Made by a program: the position numbers and the translations under genes
The notes under the pieces: model-generated
Database searches by the model: none
What the model saw: only the letters and a program-made list of their open reading frames with translations
Told to the model about the DNA's origin: nothing
Part shown: positions 6,567-6,700 of the stretch, piece after piece
Layout: every line of letters starts with the position of its first letter
Numbering within the stretch: the stretch's first letter is position 1
Source of the DNA: Alistipes sp.
GTDB lineage: Bacteria; Bacteroidota; Bacteroidia; Bacteroidales; Rikenellaceae
DNA length: 6,700 bases
NCBI GenBank assembly: GCA_017391665.1
Contig: JAFOXS010000352.1
Span: 1 to 6,700, forward strand
Reading direction: 5' to 3'

Positions 6567-6700
6567 GCAAACGGTTCTTGTGTGCCATCGGCTCACGGGA
6601 ATAATAGGGAATCCGGTGCAAATCCGGGACAATGCCTGTTGCTGTAAGTTCCACTTCTAAGCGCACGTCGCACGAAGTTAGTCTGTAACACTCTTTGCCA
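6567..6700 (+). promoter_or_regulatory. Cobalamin (B12) riboswitch aptamer
   Basis: The most conserved core of the cobalamin riboswitch is present: AGGGAATCCGGTGCAAATCC (6607-6626), a CCGG/CCGG stem around TGCAAAT (6613-6627), then GCCTGTTGCTGTAA (6634-6647), close to the consensus GCAACTGTAA. Other helices are visible: P1 GCAAA (6567-6571) with TTTGC (6694-6698); a hairpin 6580-6586 with 6590-6596 (one U-U mismatch); and a peripheral stem ACTTC (6653-6657) with GAAGT (6674-6678), topped by GCG/CGC. The 3' B12-box region (AGTC at 6680 to GCC at 6697-6699) is divergent. The expression platform and the regulated gene lie beyond the window. In Bacteroidota such elements usually precede BtuB-type TonB receptors or B12 synthesis and salvage genes, repressing them when cobalamin is plentiful. 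Confidence 0.9.

Noticed and set aside
1..6700. CRISPR array, insertion sequence, tRNA/rRNA gene or defence system
   Set aside because: No regularly spaced repeats, transposase frame, terminal inverted repeats or tRNA-like folds were seen; the coding space is filled by five recognisable metabolic genes.

Overview
The window looks like a piece of a Bacteroidales chromosome, perhaps Alistipes or a relative. Evidence for Bacteroidota is a TAnnTTTG-type promoter (TAACTTTG), A-rich leaders with little Shine-Dalgarno sequence, and a secreted GH78 enzyme of a Bacteroidota type. The genus is a guess. It rests on moderately high GC combined with futalosine-pathway menaquinone genes, where Bacteroides itself uses the classical Men pathway. 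All five protein genes lie on the + strand and are tightly packed.

Layout: 1-947 is the 3' part of a U32-family gene (TrhP/YegQ-like, probably a tRNA hydroxylation Fe-S protein). After a 48-nt AT-rich gap comes pepP (Xaa-Pro aminopeptidase, 996-2390). One base later is mqnB (futalosine hydrolase, 2392-2940). After 15 nt comes a secreted alpha-L-rhamnosidase of family GH78 (2956-5631). Its stop codon overlaps the ATG of mqnD (1,4-dihydroxy-6-naphthoate synthase, 5631-6413). A strong hairpin plus T-tract terminator (6470-6495) closes the unit. A Bacteroidota promoter (6531-6561) then drives a cobalamin-riboswitch aptamer (about 6567-6700) whose regulated gene lies beyond the window.

How the genes fit together: mqnB and mqnD encode two cytoplasmic steps of the futalosine route from chorismate to menaquinone. 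Here they are split by a periplasmic or secreted glycosidase in what looks like one pepP-mqnB-GH78-mqnD transcription unit. That mixed arrangement is the most unusual thing in the window. No SusC/SusD, regulator or other carbohydrate genes are visible to make it a normal polysaccharide utilisation locus. I saw no CRISPR array, tRNA, rRNA, insertion sequence or obvious new defence system. The genes are recognisable families with intact catalytic residues, and the novelty lies in arrangement and details rather than in an unknown system.
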